64,000 nucleotides of DNA from Fulvia fulva. Lineage: Eukaryota > Ascomycota > Dothideomycetes > Mycosphaerellales > Mycosphaerellaceae. The DNA lies in contig NC_063017.1 in assembly GCF_020509005.1 (NCBI RefSeq), positions 4,340,001 through 4,404,000 on the forward strand, read 5' to 3'. The translations under genes were made by a program, and so were the position numbers. This document shows, piece by piece, positions 20,196 through 30,625 of this stretch; position 1 is the stretch's first letter; every line of letters starts with the position of its first letter. The notes under the pieces were generated by a model that searched no databases, had not been told where the DNA came from, and saw only the letters and a list, made by a program, of their open reading frames with translations.

Positions 20196-20897
20196 TTAAC
20201 CAGACTCTTGCTTCAGCAACGGCTTTATCCTGTCCAACGCAAGATCGATATCTCTGCTCTCCGTCGCAAGACTTCGACCTTTGTACTCGCTGTCTTCGCG
20301 CATAGATCGAAGCCATGGCTGTAGTTCTTGCCGGAATTGAACTGCTGAGAGAGGGCCCTTGAGTTCCAGGGTGTCGAAGACTGCGGTATAGAACGATTTA
20401 TAGCCAAAGAGATCCGCGGGTGGCGTGGTAGCGGCAGCATTGTCGTCAGTCTGATCAGTTTCGCTCGGTGCTGCCAGCTCTGCTTCAGTCATAGCGAGCA
20501 TAGCGGCGTCTTCTTCGAAGTCGAAGTCGTCCCGCCACTCTAGGCTTCGCTGCATCTCATCCTTCTCCGCTTCTTCTGCCTGTTCCTCTCTTATCGCTTG
20601 TACATATGCTTCATTGTACTCTTTCGGCGTATGAGGGTGCTGGTATCGTACGTCAAAGGCTTGTACTGCCTGCTCAGCTACCATATTCCTGCTATCGTGC
20701 TCAATCTTGCGGCGCTTCTCTTTCTCGCCCTTCTTGCCCGTAAGCTCACCCGCGGCCGTCAGATCGCGCTTCTTATTCCATTTCCAAAAATTCGTTCTCT
20801 GCCCAGTACTGAGCTGCTTGTTGATATGCTCCGGCAGCTTATCATCATCTTGCACCAACGCCAATAGCTCCTGGTTGGTAAACGGTGGCTTCACCAT
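20196..20897 (-). CDS. unknown charged protein, 233 residues
   Basis: I chose the ATG with complement at 20895-20897 because it is the first ATG; the longer frame begins with GTG at 21011 in promoter-like sequence. The first third is basic and polar, with a lysine/arginine run (KKGEKEKRRKIE) that could be a nuclear localisation signal. The middle is strongly acidic and helical (EEQAEEAEKDEMQRSLEWRD). The C-terminal 60 residues (LFGYKSFYTAVFDTLELKG...) look folded, with conserved aromatic residues. No known domain, membrane segment or signal peptide is seen. It could be a chromatin or ribosome-biogenesis factor, but that is a guess from composition alone. Confidence 0.6.
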   Translation of the reverse strand: MVKPPFTNQELLALVQDDDKLPEHINKQLSTGQRTNFWKWNKKRDLTAAGELTGKKGEKEKRRKIEHDSRNMVAEQAVQAFDVRYQHPHTPKEYNEAYVQAIREEQAEEAEKDEMQRSLEWRDDFDFEEDAAMLAMTEAELAAPSETDQTDDNAAATTPPADLFGYKSFYTAVFDTLELKGPLSAVQFRQELQPWLRSMREDSEYKGRSLATESRDIDLALDRIKPLLKQESG

Positions 20898-21316
20898 AGT
20901 GGGCAGTGTGGTATGAAGACGCTTGACGGTGGACGACGACAATGAGGTGTGTGTTGTGTAGAGAGAGTGTGAGTACGAAAGAGTCGTTCGATAAGTATCG
21001 CGAGGTACCACGTGGGAGCTGGCATCGTTCTTTCCCTACCATACGGGAATCTGCTCTTCAGGAGGAAGTCGCGCAGCCCACCTCTCGAATCCAACCTACC
21101 TACGAGCAACGCGCTCTCGCCGCATCGATGCCGATGACTGTTTCACTCCCAGTAGAAGTGCATCCTATAGTACGCGCGTGACTTTCGATTTTCGATCCGA
21201 GATGCGTACTTGCCGTTGATGTGTTGCTCGCAAGCGTCCAGAACTCTCGAAGTCCACCTCAGCTTGAAGCGCTTTTCCCGACATGCCAACCACAACATAT
21301 TCACACACACACGCAT
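20898..21316. other. intergenic region
   Basis: About 420 bases upstream of the minus-strand gene at 20196, with CA/TG-rich stretches and no supported gene. Confidence 0.4.
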
Positions 21317-22449
21317 TCAACAATCGCCCTGCTTCAACTGCCAAGTAGCTCTCAGGCTTCGCTCATATTGGGATGACCAAACAGAGGTTGCTGAAGGGGT
21401 GATGGGAGAGCCCGATGCCTTGCTCATATTGGGATGACCAAACAGAGGAGGCGGGAGGTGATGAAGCCTGGAAGCTTCGCTGATATTGGGATGACCAAAC
21501 AGAGGTAGCACCATAGCGGACTGGGACCATTTGGTTTCGGCGAGCTTGCTCACAGATGAAATCAGGGAGGTGATACTTTCCGGGACAAGCGACACGCCAT
21601 ACACGAAGACGAGAGAGAATGAAGCCACCTCTTCCAAGTGTCTCCAGCGTAAGTCTGGGAGGACGTGGTGTTCATGGATCGGGCAGAATACTAACCACAC
21701 GCCTGTTAGCACCGCATAGACAACGAAGAGCGCAGCAATACTTATCGACCAGAAGATCTTAGAGCCTTTCAAGCAAGAAAGGAAGCCATCGAGGCAGACA
21801 TGTCCGCCACAGCCTTCACGATCGAGTTCCGATGACAGCCCCCAACCACCTTCGCGACACCCAGTCCCTGACACTCAGCCACGAGCTGCACACGCCTCGG
21901 TATACCAAACGATGACACTTTTGTTCCACACTCGCGAATCGACTCATCGAACGTAACGCCAACTGCCAGCGTACTGCCGAAGAAGTTGTCGAAGACAATG
22001 ACTCCATAATGAACAGCTTGGTGAAGGGGCAGTAGTAGCGGCAGAGGCAACGTTTCTGAGAAGACGCTAGGTAACATATGATAAGGGTCCAGGGATAGAC
22101 GATGCTGATTGATCGTTCCACCAAGTCGGCCACCTGCCAAAATCTATGCGAGCAGCTTCAAGGCCAGTAGCAGATACACCACCCGCGAGGTCGGACGAGT
22201 CGCTTCGTAGATTCGAACGTTGAAGACAAGACAACAGCTTTGGTCAAGTCCAAGTGTGTACGCGGTGGAACACATAAAGAGCTGGTAGAGGGTCCGCCAG
22301 CTGACACCGTCATCCAGTGGCCGGCGCTGTACTGGGGCATATACGGTAGACTCGACCCTAGCAAATGCGAGGCCACACTTCAACGCCAGATGATATCGGA
22401 CAGGTCGAACGACAACTCCTCCACCACATTGCAGGCGGTCTACCAGCAT
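21317..22449 (-). pseudogene. decayed membrane-protein gene
   Basis: Read on the minus strand, a frame from 22449 to 22144 with hydrophobic stretches (YEATRPTSRVVYLLLALKLLA) ends at a TAG. It continues in the same frame (ILAGGRLGGTINQHRLSLDPYHM...) to 21769. A second break near 21790 shifts the frame to a clear membrane segment (FWSISIAALFVVYAVLTGVW) and then to the repeat at 21357-21505. The continuity across a single in-frame TAG suggests one ancestral gene rather than chance frames. I do not recognise the family. Missed introns could explain some of the breaks. Confidence 0.4.
21357..21505. repeat. three-copy repeat of about 60-bp period
   Basis: The core ATATTGGGATGACCAAACAG appears near 21365, 21426 and 21483, so spacings are about 61 and 57. 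The flanks between copies are similar but not identical. On the minus strand each core reads LFGHPN or its frame-shifted equivalent within the decayed gene that overlaps it. Confidence 0.8.
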
Positions 22450-24077
22450 ACACCAAGTCCAGCGACATAAGTTCGAGCGGATCGAGTTGCGCTATTCGTG
22501 GCCAACGACTTCCAGCCTACAACAAGATGCGGTATAGGTCGAAACACCTTCGAAAGACGAGGGCGGCAACATGGTACGCAGCTGCGGTGGTAGCAGTCCA
22601 GACCTTCTAGCCTCCAGACATCCAGATCCATCAACATCCAGCTCGAGCGGCAGACGGTCCTATCCATCGAGGTCCATTGGCAGCTTCTGACTCCTTCGAC
22701 TCTCAACATCCTCCACCCTCGTTGCCATTAGCTCACAACCACCTTGTGCTCGACTTTATATCAGCTTATGACGCCTATTAGCTTGCTAGCTTGATACGAC
22801 AACACCTTGTGCCAGTTACGGCCGCCGCAACACCGCTATCTTGCTCGATGGACTGGCGCTCAACACCTTCGCGACTCCCGCCACGACGCTCACTAGCGAC
22901 CAACAATCTAGCTCTTGTACTTCCACGCCAAATCCGACTTCCTTCGCTCCAGCTCCACGATTTGCGACATGCGCCGGCCACGAGATGTTGCGAACTACCA
23001 TCGCCAATAGCGACAGCTTGGTAAGAGTCGGCCTCTGCTTGGTAACGAGTGTGGTACTACGACGCCTTCAAAAGGGCGATAACATTGATGAGTGTGTATG
23101 AAGGAAAGAGAATGAGTCCAGCTCACAGCAACGCCAAGTGCTCCGCGGAAGCTGGAACACAAACACATCCACCATCGCAACTGCGTCCGTACGGATCTCA
23201 CACTATCGCGACTGCTTCTACAAACAACACACACATCCGTGCGTCCGGGGTGTCCAATTGTCTAAGGTGTCGTTCTGTAGACAACGAAGACAACTTGTCT
23301 ACGTCGGCGAAACTACGTCTGGAGAACAAGCAAGAACAAGCGAGATTGCAACCACTCGGTGTACGACGGCAGATCTATGCCTTCGAAATGTGGCCTCGCT
23401 AGACACAATATGCTGCTCCGACGGTCGGAGACAATGGATAGACAATCTGACTGCAGAAACGGTGGAGTTGAGAGCTTCTCAGAGTTAACAACACTTCCCC
23501 TCTTGGAACGAACCGCAAGGTCTGGCTAACCGAAGGACTTCCTCAGGATGCAGATACTCGCGCTTGGACACCTGCCCTTGAGTCGATGGGCCTTGACTCG
23601 AAGCAGATCGTCACGTTGTCTTCAGATGACGAGGAGCCACCGTCGAAGAGGTTCAGATCGAAGCGTCCTCTCGCCAACATATCACCCTCTGACGTGGAAA
23701 GTGAGGATGAAACGCCACTTACGAGAAGACGTATTACCAAGACACGCAAGAGAGAAGGCTGTGCTTCAAATTCGTTTCTCGATGCCAAGCAGGGACACGT
23801 TGAAACGGTCGCGCGGATCGGCAGACTGTGAGATCAAGAGAGCTTTATGACACACGACCTGCGATTAACCTTCTCCGCTTGCCGCCTTCTCTGAAGAGCC
23901 ACGAACCTATCTATCGCACGCTACCAGTGCAGTGAATGGACGGCATGCTCCCTTCCGTTTGGAGACGTCTGCTGTTCTTCGTGCAGTAGCCGTGTCGGTC
24001 CCCATGCACCCGCGAAGCGGGTGTTGGACAACCCAGTGATATTGGACACCTCAACGATATCAATGAGGTGTATTCAA
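22450..24077. other. low-information region before the transposon nest
   Basis: About 1.6 kb. The best open frame is 23472-23831 plus (about 120 codons, with TLSSDDEEPPSKRFRSK, an acidic serine patch plus a basic nuclear-signal-like run). It has no recognised domain and its start is unclear, so I do not list it as a gene. Near 24025-24050 the heptamer TTGGACA occurs twice, possibly the end of the pogo-like element that follows. Confidence 0.35.
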
Positions 24078-24453
24078 CTATCTATTGGCTATATCGTCCA
24101 TACAGGCAAGCCATATTGGCATAATCTTCCGTCTCTCCACTGGATAAGCAGGTCTGTTGTATGTCCCCTTGATATAGCTCATAATCTTGCTTATCCGGTG
24201 TCTCAATTCACCTGTTCTTGCACGTGCTAGCTGGGCTTCAAGCTGCTTTACTGTGTTCTCTTCACGTTCTTGTATAGCAGCTCTTGCGTTTATAGCCTTC
24301 ATGACACCTCCACGCTGAAGGTGTTGTCTCTTCTGAGTGTTGCGAGCATTGCGAGCGTTCTGGCGGACCGTGGTGTTGTTCAATTCAGCTACTGCTTCGG
24401 CGCCCTCAACGATAGCAATCTGGGCTCCACGGAAGAGTGGCTCCAGTCGCTGC
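24078..24453 (-). mobile_element. pogo/Fot-like DDE transposase, C-terminal fragment
   Basis: The minus frame from 24453 to the stop at 24078 is open and reads PLFRGAQIAIVEGAEAVAE, then a long basic helix (RQNARNARNTQKRQHLQRGG) and a charged coiled coil. Such tails end fungal pogo/Fot1-type transposases. The DDE core is missing: the 5' side is cut at 24454 where the LINE 3' end begins. It is a dead remnant that predates the LINE insertion. Confidence 0.55.
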
Positions 24454-25097
24454 TTGATAGATAGATAGATTTGTCATTCCCCTGTTCTAGGACCCTATTC
24501 GGCCTATGCAGGTATATGTCTATTGTTATGTACAAAGGGAAACCCGAATAGGTGAAAACCCTTCCCGCCCCCGACTTCTCCTTGTCTAGATTAGCTTTCC
24601 CTCTGAACGTGCGTAGTCCATGTCACTACCCCGTTAGCCCCCGCTCCTAGCCGGTCTCGTCGCGCTGCGCCGTGTCCTCTCTTCCTGCACTGCTCCTACT
24701 AGGCGGTACTGTTCTAGCTAGCCCTTCTCTAGTATCCAGTGTCGCGATCCGAGCGTGCACATGGACAACATCCCATCATCAAAACTTGAGGCCACGTACG
24801 CCAAGAATCAGGTGACTGATTAGTCACCTGCAGCCTCTTCAAGAGCAACACTTGTCTATTCTAGATAGACACATGCAATACACAACCTGCTTTTGAAACA
24901 CCCTATATGAGCCCGTACAACAACTTCCCACACTTCTAACGTGATATCCAGTTCGTAATGCGCCGTAGGTCCTTAACGTTATTAAGAAGTGCCCTAATCG
25001 TCCGGTTCCTCGCCTTTGCCATCCACTCCCCCCTTCCTAGCGACTACTACGGACAGACGAGGAGTACGTGCCGTACATTCTAGGAGTAATAGCCGTA
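24454..25097 (-). mobile_element. LINE-1 copy (Tad1-like), 3' end, little mutated
   Basis: It begins with a GATA-type tail (GATAGATAGATAGA) and matches 56004-56433 of the LINE-3 copy base for base, apart from CpA/TpG to TpA differences there. The orientation is minus, because the paired copy encodes reverse transcriptase on the minus strand. It is interrupted by an LTR-like insert at 24740-24945 and is cut at 25097 by Gyp-R. The same LINE continues at 52688-52793 on the far side of Gyp-R. Confidence 0.75.
24740..24945 (+). mobile_element. solo-LTR-like insert related to the Cop-B LTR
   Basis: 206 bases starting TGTCGCGATCC and closely matching the reverse complement of the LTR at 59773-59989. 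The insert is flanked by ATCCAG on both sides (24734-24739 and 24946-24951), whereas LINE-3 has this site once in mutated form. The end lacks about ten bases of the Cop-B LTR terminus, so the exact boundary is uncertain. Confidence 0.7.
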
Positions 25098-25616
25098 TGT
25101 CAGGGCGAGAGCCTAGCCTGTGAGATGCAAGAGTGAAAGCGAGAATGCAGGTGCGAAGTGCAGATGCAAAGGGTATAGTATGATTGCTATACGAAACGAA
25201 AGACGAAGAAAGCAAGAGAGGCCTAGGGAAGGCCGGATACTTATACGCGACCCTCGCGAGTGCGTGTCCCCGCATCAACAGGGCTAACCCATACGAAGCC
25301 GCGCTTGGCAGCTTTGCTCAAAACCTTATTCCAACCTGCCCTACGTTCCGAGTCTTCTACGTGCTTCTTCTAGGGTCCAGCGCAGTCGCGGGTGCTCGCG
25401 GGAGTGCCGTGAGTCACACAGCCACGAGCCGAAGTGAATCTATTAAGGTTTGGTGGAGTGGTGAATTTGGAGGGCTAGGTCCCGTAGTGAATGTTGCGGG
25501 GCATATGATTCTTGGCGCTCACACACCAAGCTGGACTTTCACTTCTTGACGACTTCTAAGCACTCTGAGGCTCTTCTGTCCCTACCTTCTGTACACTCTG
25601 TAGGGAGATCATGACA
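25098..25616 (-). repeat. Gyp-R 3' LTR, nearly unmutated
   Basis: 519 bases, TGTCAGGGCG...ATGACA on the plus strand. It has the same length as the LTR at 52169-52687, and the two align without gaps by eye. The differences I checked are nearly all TG to TA or CA to TA in the right copy. Confidence 0.85.
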
Positions 25617-25825
25617 GTAGCCCCCCGCAAACAAAGCTGAGTTCCTACGAAGCCGTAGTAGTTCTATATATCGAGGATATTTAGCTTTAGTACTAGGCTT
25701 AGGCCTAATGTCATAGTCGATACACTATTAGTAAGCCCCGTCGAAGAGCTTAGATTCGAAAAGCCTGCCGATGTTGACCTCTAGGCCGTCTACGCGGGCG
25801 TAGTATTCTTCGATTACTTAACGAT
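25617..25825 (-). other. Gyp-R 3' internal end with polypurine tract
   Basis: The first bases next to the LTR read GTAGCCCCCCGC, which on the element strand is a G-rich tract ending at the LTR, the likely primer for plus-strand synthesis. The sequence changes from unmutated near the LTR to mutated further right. It ends at the ACGAT target site used by Gyp-A. Confidence 0.6.
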
Positions 25826-26009
25826 TGTAAGGGCGCGCGTACCATAGGGTCCGAATGAGATAGTTGTTGTTCTACGAAGCTACGAAAGAGGAGCGCGAGG
25901 CGCGGCGAAGTTATAAAGTAAAGCCAAGCCGCGCTAACCCGATGCAGAAGGTCCGCGGTTCAGCCGGGCCGACGCAGCTATAGTGAGGGGTCGCGGGCTG
26001 CCCGTGACA
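25826..26009 (-). repeat. Gyp-A 3' LTR
   Basis: 184 bases, TG...CA ends (TGTAAGGG...GTGACA on the plus strand). Adjacent at 26013-26023 is CCCCCCCTCCC, the polypurine tract on the element strand. Confidence 0.93.
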
Positions 26010-26041
26010 GTACCCCCCCTCCCAAAACACGCCTCAGTCCT

Positions 26042-29000
26042 CTAAGCGTTATTCACCTTGTGAGGCCACTTGCCTGTCGAGCTCCATAATCGCGCGAACG
26101 CCGAATCATCCTCTAGTGCCCTGTCGTCATCCGATAACATCGCATTCGCTCTATCAAGACTATCCTCGACCGGCTTCCTTCGAGAAACATGTTGCCTAGT
26201 TAGCTGGCTTGCCCCAGATCTAAGTCTGTCTTCGGCTCGCACTCGCGTATGATCCTTATGACCAAAGTTGGGTATCATTGCAGGCTCTGTAGGCTCCACT
26301 CGAGTATCGAATATGTGCGGAGCAGATTCTATTAGAGGCAAGGCTCGAGGCGACTCATTCGTGACGGTGTCTTTCGGAATGACCCTGATCGAGTTGAGCC
26401 CGAGTATCTCAGTGGCTGGTAGGGACCAGTCAGATGGAGCTGCGAAGCCTACAGGCGTAGACAACTCCGGCCGGTTATGGTGAAAGTCTGCAACAGCGGC
26501 GGCTGCGTGTTCAAGCATGTCCTCTGCAGGTTGCCAGGTCTCACCATCCTCTTCGTTCTGATATCCAGCCCATTTCACCTTGTACCATGTATCTACTTTG
26601 CGCTTGTGCCCCTTCTTCACCTTGCCTGCCCGCTTACGGGTGTACATATCAAGGATCTTTTCCACCTCGTACATGTGCGTAGGTGCTGCCACTACATCGG
26701 CTGCTGCATCAGCCTCGGTGGTGTCAGGTTCGATAGTTATCGGTGGTGGCGGCGCCAGATGCTGCCCTTCAAGTGGTGGGAAATCGGGGTGGTCGGCTCG
26801 TTGTAGTAGTGAGGTGTGGAAGCAGTTATCAAGTCCTACTAGAGCGTCTGATAGTTTCAGTCGATAAGAGAGTCTGGCCGGCATAACTTCCGTGATCTGG
26901 TAAGGGCCGGCATATCTCCTGTCCAGCTTCTTAGATGGTCGAGTCGTGCGGATGTTCTTAGTGCTAAGATACACCTAATCACCCACCTTGTAGTCTGGAG
27001 GAATGCTTCGGTGGCGGTTTGCTGCCTCTGCTTGGAGAGCTTGTGACATTCGCATATTCTCTTAAAGGTGTTTGTGAAGCTCGCAAATTCGACGCACAAA
27101 GGTTTCTGCTGATCGCGCGTCCAGTCGCTGGAGAGTGGTCAGTCCTCCCTCCTTTCTAGCGTTCAGGTCAACTCGCTCTATGAACTCAGGGTTGTATCCT
27201 AAGGTGGCGTAGAACGGCGACACACCAGTAGTCTCAGACAGGTGATTGTTGATCGCGAACTGAGCAAGGCACAGCCATTCTGCCCAGTCATCCTGTGCCT
27301 CGTTGGTGAACATGCGGAGATACTGTTCCATCGCCTGGTTAGTGCGTTCTGACTGTCCATCAGTTTCTGGGTGATACGAAGAACTCAGCTTGCGATTTGT
27401 GCGGAGCATCTTGCAGAGTTTCTTCCAGAAGGTAGCAACCCACTGCTTGCCACGGTCTGATGTAATGGTGTCAGGAAACCCGCGCCGACAGAACACATGT
27501 TTGAGGAAAAGCCTTGCCGTATTCTGTGCTGTCATTGCGCCAATAGGGATCAGCTCGACTTCCTTAGTAAGCCTGTCAGTGACGGTCATAATGTTGTTGT
27601 AGACCATGCCGTCAAGAGTGCTGTCTGGGAGTCCGACAACGAAGTCGACTGCAATGTGTTTCCAAGGCCGATCTGGAACAGGAAGTGGCTGTAGTAATCC
27701 TAGTGGCTGGGAGTGCAGAGATTTTGTTGTACGGCAGGTGCGGCAATTCGCGGTGTATCTGCGCACGGATCTCGCTAATCCAGGCCAGTAGAATTCACGT
27801 GCTACGAGTTCATAAGTGCGAGCTCGTCCTGGATGGCCTGCTGCTGGAGCGTCATGGTTTATCTTGATTATCCTGGTCTGTAAAGCTTGGTCATTTGGTA
27901 CCTATAAGCTCCAGCCGTCGTATTGGTTTCGAACATATAGCAGGTCGCCATCCACTTTGCAGTGTGCTGGGTGAATCTTCGCTCTCTGTAGCAGTGTAGG
28001 AGTGCGGTCTTTCTGCAGGTCCTTAATCGCGGTCTTGAGCTCGTTATCGGTTACGTACGCCGTCGACATTCGATACTCGAGTTCGGCTTCCCGCTGACTT
28101 TCACGCGTCGCCGGTTGTTCAGTAGGCGCATCTCGTTCTGTAGGCATAAACTCTTCAGCTTCAGGGTTTAGCGGTACTGGTTCCTCTTCTTCCGGCGCAT
28201 CTTCTACTGTTGCCTGTAGTGAGGCGATCTTAAGGAATCGCTTAGGAGGCAGCAATGTCTGATGCTGATGCTGGTTCCGAGGGTCGTCCACCCCCTGCGG
28301 AAGGTCCTGGCTGCGTCTCGTCAGGCTGTCTGGCTTTGTACCTTGAAGTCCTGGACGGTATATTATCTTGAAGTTGAACTGTGACAAGAACTCAGCCCAA
28401 CGCGCTTGTCGCCGATTTAGCTGCTTTGTCGTCATGAAGTATTCCAGGTTCTTGTGGTCGGTGTAAATCTTGACTGGCTGTGAGTCCTCATCATCTGCCT
28501 CGCAGGCGAGCTCGGGTCTCCATTCCTCAAAAGCCTTGATGATGGCTAACAGTTCCTTATCATAGATTTCATAATTGCACTCCTGTGGACTCAACTTCTT
28601 CGAGTAGAAGGCCACAGGATGTAGCACACCATTCTCGTCATACTGCGAAAGCACGCCGGCGTTCACAAAATCTGAAGAATCTGTCTCTATTACTGTTTCC
28701 CTGCCTAGCACGTAATGTGCGAGCATGCCGGCTTTGCTGAACGCAGCTTTCAAATTGTCAAAGGCTCGTTGGCAATCTAGTGACCATTGAATCCTTCTGT
28801 TCTTGTGATTGCTTGGTCCGTCCGACTTGGTCAGGTTTGTGAGAGGAGCAGCTATGCGCGAAAATGCTTCGATGAATCGCCTGTAGAAGTTGGCAAATCC
28901 AAGGAAGGCCTGGACATCCTTCAGGTTCTCAGGAGCTTCCCATGTCTGAATACATTCGAGTTTCTCGGGGTCCATCTCGATGCCGTTAGGGGTTATGATT

Positions 29001-30619
29001 AGCCCAAGATACTTCACCTTCTGTTGGTGGAATTCGCTTTTGTCGATGTCCACTGTAAGTCCTGCATCGCGTAGCTTAGTGAGAACCTTCCGCACGTGTT
29101 CAATGTGCTCCTCCAAGGTGTCACTGAAGATAAGTACGTCATCCAGGTAGGCCGACACAAAGTCGTCTAGGTGTTCTTGCAAGACCTTGTTGATGTATAA
29201 TTGGAACGATGCTGGTCCGTTGCACAAGCCGAATGGCAACACTAGACACTCGTAGATGCCGTATCGTGTCGCAAACGCTGTCAACCACTCGTGCCCTTTA
29301 GCTATCCGTAACTTGTTGAAGGCTGCTACAATGTCCAGCTTTGTGAAGTACTTCTTGCCGTGCATGCGGTTGAGCGTCTCTTGTATCAAGGGAATCGGAT
29401 ACCGGTTCTTGATAGTGATCGCATTCAATCCTCTGTAGTCGATACAAACACGCAGCCCACCTCCAGGCTTACGTACCACTAGCACTGGTGCAGGAGACTG
29501 GTTCGTCTTTTGCCCTGCTTTCCGCACCTTCCCTTCAGATGTTTGCTCGTCTAGCCATTTTTTAACTGCCTCGTTCTCCTTCTCAGCTAGGCCGTAGGGC
29601 TTGCGGTATGGTGGCTCTTGTGGACCATCAGGCTTAATGTGAATCTCATGATCTACGCCTAGTCGGTGAGGTGGGAGTCCTTCATGATCCTTAGCTGAGA
29701 AAGCGTCCGCAATATCGTGGTACATTGGCGGCAACTTCTCCTTCGGGTTGTGATTGAACTGCTTGTTCAAGAATTGGTCCAGATCATCAGCAGCCATTGC
29801 ACTCAGCTTAAGCTCTCCGCCGTCGCTCTCACGCCTAGTGGGCATGATGTAGAAGCACTCAGCCCCAGGCCGGTGCGCGTACATCCCCCACGCGCGTTGA
29901 GAAACGCCCTGGCAGTCCACTTCTTCATCGTCTATGTCTTCCAGGTCATATGATGAGGCATTCAGCTCTGCTCCTCCTGCTGTGAAGCTCGCTACATCTC
30001 CAGTGAAGGGCTCTGGTCCGTACCGTACTAGTGCCTGCTTCTTCTTCTCGCGGTGGTTCAGGGATTGCACTGTTGTCGGTGTCTTATTCTGTAGACAGTG
30101 ACCAAAGCAGTAATCCGACCTGAATGCCACCTCGCCTGTCTCCTAGAAGATGTTTGGGTTGTGCGCTGTAAGCCACGGCAGGCCAAAGACGATGTCGTAT
30201 TCGAGGTCGGTGACGTAGCATAACATTTGCTCGTGATGATCGCCTATGACTACGTCTACAGGGGCCGCGTGTGTAATCTGCCGCGCAGTGGCCGTTCCAT
30301 CTCCCAGTGTTAGTCGTCGGCTTTGCGTCAAAGGGATCAGGGGTATTGTGTATTTGCGTGTGAATTTCCAGTCAAGAAAGAGAGAGGTGGAAGCAGAATC
30401 TACAAGGCCTCGAGCCTTTCTCTGTTGTATCATTACGGGTAACACTATGTGAGGGTACACAGCTGGCTGTTGCTTATCCAGTGCGCATGCCGATATCTTA
30501 AGCTCCTCACTATAGTCTGTTACCGTCTCTTGCGTTCCGTGTCTCTCAATCTCATGCTCTTTCTGTCCTAGGAAGTTCGGGTGACCGCTGTCTACCACGC
30601 TTAGGCAGCGGTCGTGCCA
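26042..30619 (-). pseudogene. Gyp-A pol: protease, RT, RNase H, integrase, chromodomain, with four stops
   Basis: One frame from the frameshift site to 26042, about 1525 codons, broken only by in-frame stops at 30143-30145 (TAG), 27902-27904 (TAG), 27062-27064 (TAA) and 26975-26977 (TAG). The protease motif reads LVDSASTSLF, with Ala where Gly is usual. RT shows SAYLDDVLIFS (catalytic YLDD). RNase H shows ETDSSDFVNAGVLSQ. Integrase has an HHCC zinc finger (HDAPAAGHPG...CRTC) and the DDE core ([31 protein letters not shown]). A GPY module (RRYAGPYQITEV) and a chromodomain (YEVEKILDMY...WYKVKWAGYQ...TWQPAEDM) follow. All domains look otherwise intact, so the copy is recently dead. Gln at each stop would fit the surrounding sequence. 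Confidence 0.9.
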
Positions 30620-30625
30620 TTTCCC
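30583..30625 (-). promoter_or_regulatory. Gyp-A -1 ribosomal frameshift signal
   Basis: On the element strand the heptamer GGGAAAT (30625-30619) sits in gag phase as G-GGA-AAT, seven codons before the gag stop. After a 5-base spacer an 8-base arm GACCGCTG (30613-30606) pairs perfectly with CAGCGGTC (30590-30583) across a 15-base loop that contains the gag TAA. A one-base backward slip enters the pol frame, which is open across this point. Confidence 0.7.

Noticed and set aside
21357..21505. CRISPR array
   Set aside because: Only three imperfect units of about 60 bp in a eukaryotic genome, overlapping a gene-like frame; a minisatellite is simpler.
25098..25616. Solo LTR unrelated to the LTR at 52169
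   Set aside because: The same CCGTA flank, internal-type sequence on its right side with a polypurine tract, and matching domain order in between show it is one end of Gyp-R.
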